The notes beneath the pieces are model-generated. The model worked only from the letters and a program-made list of their open reading frames with translations, did no database searches and had not been told where the DNA came from. The position numbers were made by a program, and so were the translations under genes. Shown here piece by piece: positions 61,159-64,000 of a DNA stretch of 64,000 bases. Source of the DNA: an uncultured Pelagibacteraceae bacterium. GTDB lineage: Bacteria > Pseudomonadota > Alphaproteobacteria > Pelagibacterales > AG-422-B15. The stretch is from NCBI GenBank assembly GCA_902526005.1, contig CABZIW010000002.1, forward strand, positions 186,001-250,000, read 5' to 3'. Positions within the stretch are counted from its first letter, which is position 1; every line of letters begins with the position of its first letter.

Positions 61159-62082
61159 ATGAGTATTTATCTGCCTATTGCAGAGCTCTCAGTTAACATT
61201 TTTCTTTTATTGTCTTTAGGTGGAGTTGTAGGATTTCTGTCAGGCATGTTTGGCTTAGGTGGAGGCTTTTTAATGACCCCATTATTAATATTCATAGGCA
61301 TACCTACCAATGTTGCAGTAGCAACTTCAGCAAACCAAATTGTTGCATCCTCAATTTCTGGAACATTAGGACATTGGAGACAAGGTCTAGTAGATTTTAA
61401 AATGGGAGGAGTATTGCTTATTGGCGCCTTCTTTGGATCAATCTTGGGCGTTTGGATATTCAGTAGGCTTGTTGCAATTGGTCAAATTGATACTGTAATT
61501 TCAATTCTATATTTTGCTCTTTTAACAGGTATAGGTTTATCAATGCTAATTGAAAGCTCTAAAGTAATAAGGGATAGAATTAGAAGAAAAAGTGTTAAAC
61601 GAAAGATTCATTATCATAACTGGGCACATAGATTGCCCTTCAAAGTTAGATTTTATAAATCTAAATTATACATAAGTATTATTCCTCCAATTATAATTGG
61701 TTTTGTGATCGGTATTTTATCAGCAACTATGGGAATTGGTGGTGCGTTCATATTAATCCCTGCAATGATTTATTTTTTGGGAATGCCAACCTCAAAAGTA
61801 ATAGGTACATCTTTATTCCAAATTATTTTCATAACTGCGCTTGTTACTATTCTTCATGCTACGACTACTTTTGCTGTTGATGCAGTTCTAGCTTTCTTTT
61901 TAATACTTTCTTCCGTAGTTGGCGCTCAAGTGGGGGTATTGGCAGCCAATAAGTTAAGAGGTGAAGAAATAAGGGCTTTACTAGCCATTATAGTGCTTGG
62001 TGTTGCAACGAAAATTGCGCTTGATTTGTTAGTAGAGCCTAACGAAATTTTTAATTTATCTGTAATACGATTAGTTTTCTGA
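61159..62082 (+). CDS. TSUP (TauE/SafE) family permease
   Basis: A 307-residue membrane protein with about eight helices in two TauE/SafE repeats: 'GGVVGFLSGMFGLGGGFLMTPLLIFIGIPTNVAVATSANQI' and 'GFVIGILSATMGIGGAFILIPAMIYFLGMPTSKVIGTS'. Such proteins export sulfite or organosulfur acids. It overlaps the TIGR02186 gene by 1 nt, a pairing often seen in bacteria. The sulfatase at 42 kb could produce related anions, but there is no direct link. Confidence 0.88.
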   Translation: MSIYLPIAELSVNIFLLLSLGGVVGFLSGMFGLGGGFLMTPLLIFIGIPTNVAVATSANQIVASSISGTLGHWRQGLVDFKMGGVLLIGAFFGSILGVWIFSRLVAIGQIDTVISILYFALLTGIGLSMLIESSKVIRDRIRRKSVKRKIHYHNWAHRLPFKVRFYKSKLYISIIPPIIIGFVIGILSATMGIGGAFILIPAMIYFLGMPTSKVIGTSLFQIIFITALVTILHATTTFAVDAVLAFFLILSSVVGAQVGVLAANKLRGEEIRALLAIIVLGVATKIALDLLVEPNEIFNLSVIRLVF

Positions 62083-62873
62083 TGATCAAACAATTAATTA
62101 TTTTATTTTATTTTTTGACTGGAGTGTTAACGCCTTCAATTTCAATTGCACTTGTAATTGGCTCAGACCAGGAAGAAATATACATAGACGCAAATTTCTC
62201 TGGTGAAGAGCTTCTCGTTTTTGGGGCATTTTATTCTGATCCATCTCAGTCAAGAGATAGTAAAAGTGACATACTTATAGAAGTTGTCGGCCCTCCTGAG
62301 GATGTTGCATTAAGAAAGAAAGATTCATATTTTGGATTTTGGTTGAATTCTAAAAGTGTAACTTTCAGAGATGTGCCCGGTTTCTACTATCTTTCGAGTA
62401 CATCTGAACTAACAGATGAATTTTTAACGAATAACCAAATCGGACTACTTGAGAGGGAAAAATCAGAGATGATTGATTGGAGCTCACTTACTACTGATTG
62501 GGGAAGCATTATAAATGAAAAGGAAAAAGAGGAATTCTATAACGCTCTAATTAGAACAAAACAAAATGATAATTTGTACAAACAAGTTTCAGATGAAATT
62601 GAAATAATTGATGGAAATCTATTCAGATCTTATATTGATATTCCAAATACCGTTCCTGTAGGAGAATACACTGTAAATCTTCATTTAATTATAGATAATG
62701 AGGTATCTCAGGAATATTCCTACAACTTTATGGTTACTAGAGTTGGAATTGAGGAGGCAATCTACTCATTTTCAAAAAACTATCCATTCTTTTACGGATT
62801 GATTTCTTTAATAATTGCAATAATTATTGGCTGGAGTGGTGCTGAAATATTTAAAAGATTTAGAAGAATTTAG
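62082..62873 (+). CDS. TIGR02186-family conserved membrane protein
   Basis: A 263-residue protein with a signal peptide (about 1-22), a beta-rich periplasmic region starting 'GSDQEEIYIDANFSGEELLVFGA' and one C-terminal helix (about 237-257) with a short Arg/Lys tail. This matches the TIGR02186 family, function unknown, commonly next to TSUP permeases. It overlaps both neighbours by 1 nt. Confidence 0.82.
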   Translation: MIKQLIILFYFLTGVLTPSISIALVIGSDQEEIYIDANFSGEELLVFGAFYSDPSQSRDSKSDILIEVVGPPEDVALRKKDSYFGFWLNSKSVTFRDVPGFYYLSSTSELTDEFLTNNQIGLLEREKSEMIDWSSLTTDWGSIINEKEKEEFYNALIRTKQNDNLYKQVSDEIEIIDGNLFRSYIDIPNTVPVGEYTVNLHLIIDNEVSQEYSYNFMVTRVGIEEAIYSFSKNYPFFYGLISLIIAIIIGWSGAEIFKRFRRI

Positions 62874-63604
62874 TGACTGAAATATCGTATTTATATGTAG
62901 TTCTTGCAGGACTCCTTAGTTTTCTATCTCCTTGCGTATTACCAATTGTTCCAGGTTACTTGTGTTTTATGGCGGGAACTAGTTTGGATAAATTACAACT
63001 GGACCAAGGTAATGAAATTAAAAAAAAGGTTTTTAGTTTTTCATTAAGTTTTGTGTTTGGGTTTTCAACTGTATTTGTAATCTTGGGTGCTTCTGCAACT
63101 TTACTGAGTAGTTTAGTTTATGAATATCTCGATATTTTACGTATTGCTGGAGGAATAATAATTATCATTTTTGGTATTCATTTCATGCAAATCATACAAA
63201 TACCATTTTTAAACAGGGAGATGAGATACCAAATTGAAAGCTATAGACCAGGTATAGTTGGATCTTATATAATCGGTTTATCTTTTGCATTTGGATGGAC
63301 ACCTTGCATTGGGCCTATTCTAGGAAGTGTTTTATCGATAGCCGCAAGCTCAGAGACAGTAACGTACGGAATAGTTTTACTAATGCTGTATTCAGCTGGC
63401 TTGGGCATACCTTTTTTAATTGCGGCCTATGCAATAAATGGCTTTATGAAATTCTTATCAAGAATAAGAAATTATATAAGATTAATCGAAATTTTTACTG
63501 GTCTTTTACTAATTTTATTTGGTATCCTAATACTAACAAACAGAATTCAAGAATTGGCTTTCTTTTTTATAAAGTATTTTCCATTCTTAGCGCAATTTGG
63601 ATAA
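62873..63604 (+). CDS. ccdA: CcdA-family thiol:disulfide transmembrane protein
   Basis: A 243-residue six-helix protein with the two reactive cysteine motifs, 'LSPCVLPIVPGYLCF' in the first helix and 'GWTPCIGPILGSVLS' in the fourth. It passes reducing equivalents from thioredoxin to periplasmic partners for cytochrome c maturation or protein repair. The start is GTG inside the upstream stop (TAGTG). A cytochrome c gene lies at 3908, far from here. Confidence 0.88.
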   Translation: MTEISYLYVVLAGLLSFLSPCVLPIVPGYLCFMAGTSLDKLQLDQGNEIKKKVFSFSLSFVFGFSTVFVILGASATLLSSLVYEYLDILRIAGGIIIIIFGIHFMQIIQIPFLNREMRYQIESYRPGIVGSYIIGLSFAFGWTPCIGPILGSVLSIAASSETVTYGIVLLMLYSAGLGIPFLIAAYAINGFMKFLSRIRNYIRLIEIFTGLLLILFGILILTNRIQELAFFFIKYFPFLAQFG

Positions 63605-63614
63605 AGGAGTAAAT

Positions 63615-64000
63615 ATGTTTCAAAAAGATTTATTGAAAAATAAAAGAATTTTAGTTTCCGGTGGAGGCTCAGGACTTGGTAAAGCAATGGCGACAAGGTA
63701 TTTAGAACTAGGTGCTGATATTTACATCTGCGGCAGAAGAAAGTCTGTATTAGATGAAACAGCAAAAGAACTTATGGATATGCATGGGGGATCTGTAAAA
63801 TCAATCTCATGTGATATCAAGGTTCCTGAAGCAATAGAAGATATGGTGAGTCAAATTTGGAGTGAGGGACCGCTAACAGGGCTATTAAATAATGCTGCAG
63901 GAAATTTTATCTCAAGAACAGAAGATTTATCTCCACGCGCATTCACTGCTATTTCGAACATTGTGTTTAACGGAACTTTTTACATGACAAATGCAATAGG
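63615..64000 (+). CDS. Short-chain dehydrogenase/reductase, 5' part (2,4-dienoyl-CoA reductase-like)
   Basis: Partial; the gene runs past the end of the window. The 128 visible residues start at an ATG preceded by AAGGAG and show the SDR nucleotide motif 'VSGGGSGLGKAMA' (near 14-26), a 'CDIKVPE' acidic segment and 'LLNNAAGNF'. The wording of NNAAGNFISRTEDLSPRAF resembles peroxisomal-type 2,4-dienoyl-CoA reductases, which would fit the beta-oxidation genes nearby. The catalytic Tyr-Lys pair lies outside the window. Confidence 0.87.
   Translation, partial: MFQKDLLKNKRILVSGGGSGLGKAMATRYLELGADIYICGRRKSVLDETAKELMDMHGGSVKSISCDIKVPEAIEDMVSQIWSEGPLTGLLNNAAGNFISRTEDLSPRAFTAISNIVFNGTFYMTNAI

Overview
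This is a 64 kb, AT-rich and densely packed stretch of bacterial chromosome. Short intergenic gaps, many stop/start overlaps of the ATGA or TAATG type, beta-oxidation genes, polyamine-type uptake, a sulfatase and many glutathione-linked enzymes all suggest a streamlined marine heterotroph. The Zur-type operator, the ZrgA/DUF3299 zinc operon and the LEPR-XLL giant protein point to Gammaproteobacteria, possibly SAR86-like. DUF3726, DUF4864 and the TSUP/TIGR02186 pair are common in Alphaproteobacteria, so the assignment is inference. No rRNA, CRISPR array, insertion sequence, integrase or phage gene was seen.

Layout. (1) 1-3.9 kb: zinc homeostasis. The end of a ZnuB-type permease overlaps zur. 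A perfect 21-bp Zur-box palindrome follows, then a four-gene ZrgA-like zinc operon. (2) 3.9-8.0 kb: a cytochrome c, an aldehyde dehydrogenase, a 0.4 kb gap with a possible small membrane protein, and a YadGH-type ABC exporter. (3) 8003-8076: a 74-nt cloverleaf that reads as tRNA-Thr(GGU) with intact stems and encoded CCA but altered D and T loops. (4) 8.1-23.4 kb: a giant 2358-aa LEPR-XLL/DUF4347/VCBS surface protein, three HlyD-type adaptors (one fused to a GAF-like domain, one to an M50 site-2 protease), a divergent TolC-like lipoprotein carrying extra cadherin-like and SPOR domains, and a tandem winged-helix regulator. No ABC ATPase is present in this locus. A palindrome shared by the adhesin/TolC promoter gap and the regulator's own upstream region is a candidate operator.

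(5) 23.5-34.9 kb: an amine/polyamine utilisation locus. It holds a type III glutamine-synthetase-like ligase, a Fe/2-oxoglutarate hydroxylase, an atypical M19 'dipeptidase', an unrecognised 551-aa protein, DUF3726, an aldehyde dehydrogenase and a PotABCD-like ABC importer. (6) 34.9-39.1 kb: a glutathione-linked detoxification operon on the minus strand, divergent from a TetR regulator with two palindromic operators. (7) 39.2-44.2 kb: TetR, DJ-1/PfpI, a membrane protein, an MBL-fold hydrolase, a sulfatase and a MarR-like regulator. (8) 44.2-51.8 kb: dienelactone hydrolase, iron alcohol dehydrogenase, EamA transporter and serine hydrolase, then a sugar cassette (GPH symporter, galactokinase, GH1 glycosidase). 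(9) 51.8-61.0 kb: lipid and CoA metabolism (thiolase, thioesterase, enoyl-CoA hydratases, two acyl-CoA dehydrogenases) mixed with NUDIX, ProX-type deacylase and sugar nucleotidyltransferase genes. (10) 61.2-64.0 kb: TSUP permease, TIGR02186 protein, CcdA and the start of a short-chain dehydrogenase.

The strongest candidates for something undescribed are the ABC-less export locus of the giant protein with its putative regulator and operator, the elbow-altered tRNA-Thr, and the amine pathway built around the unknown 551-aa protein.
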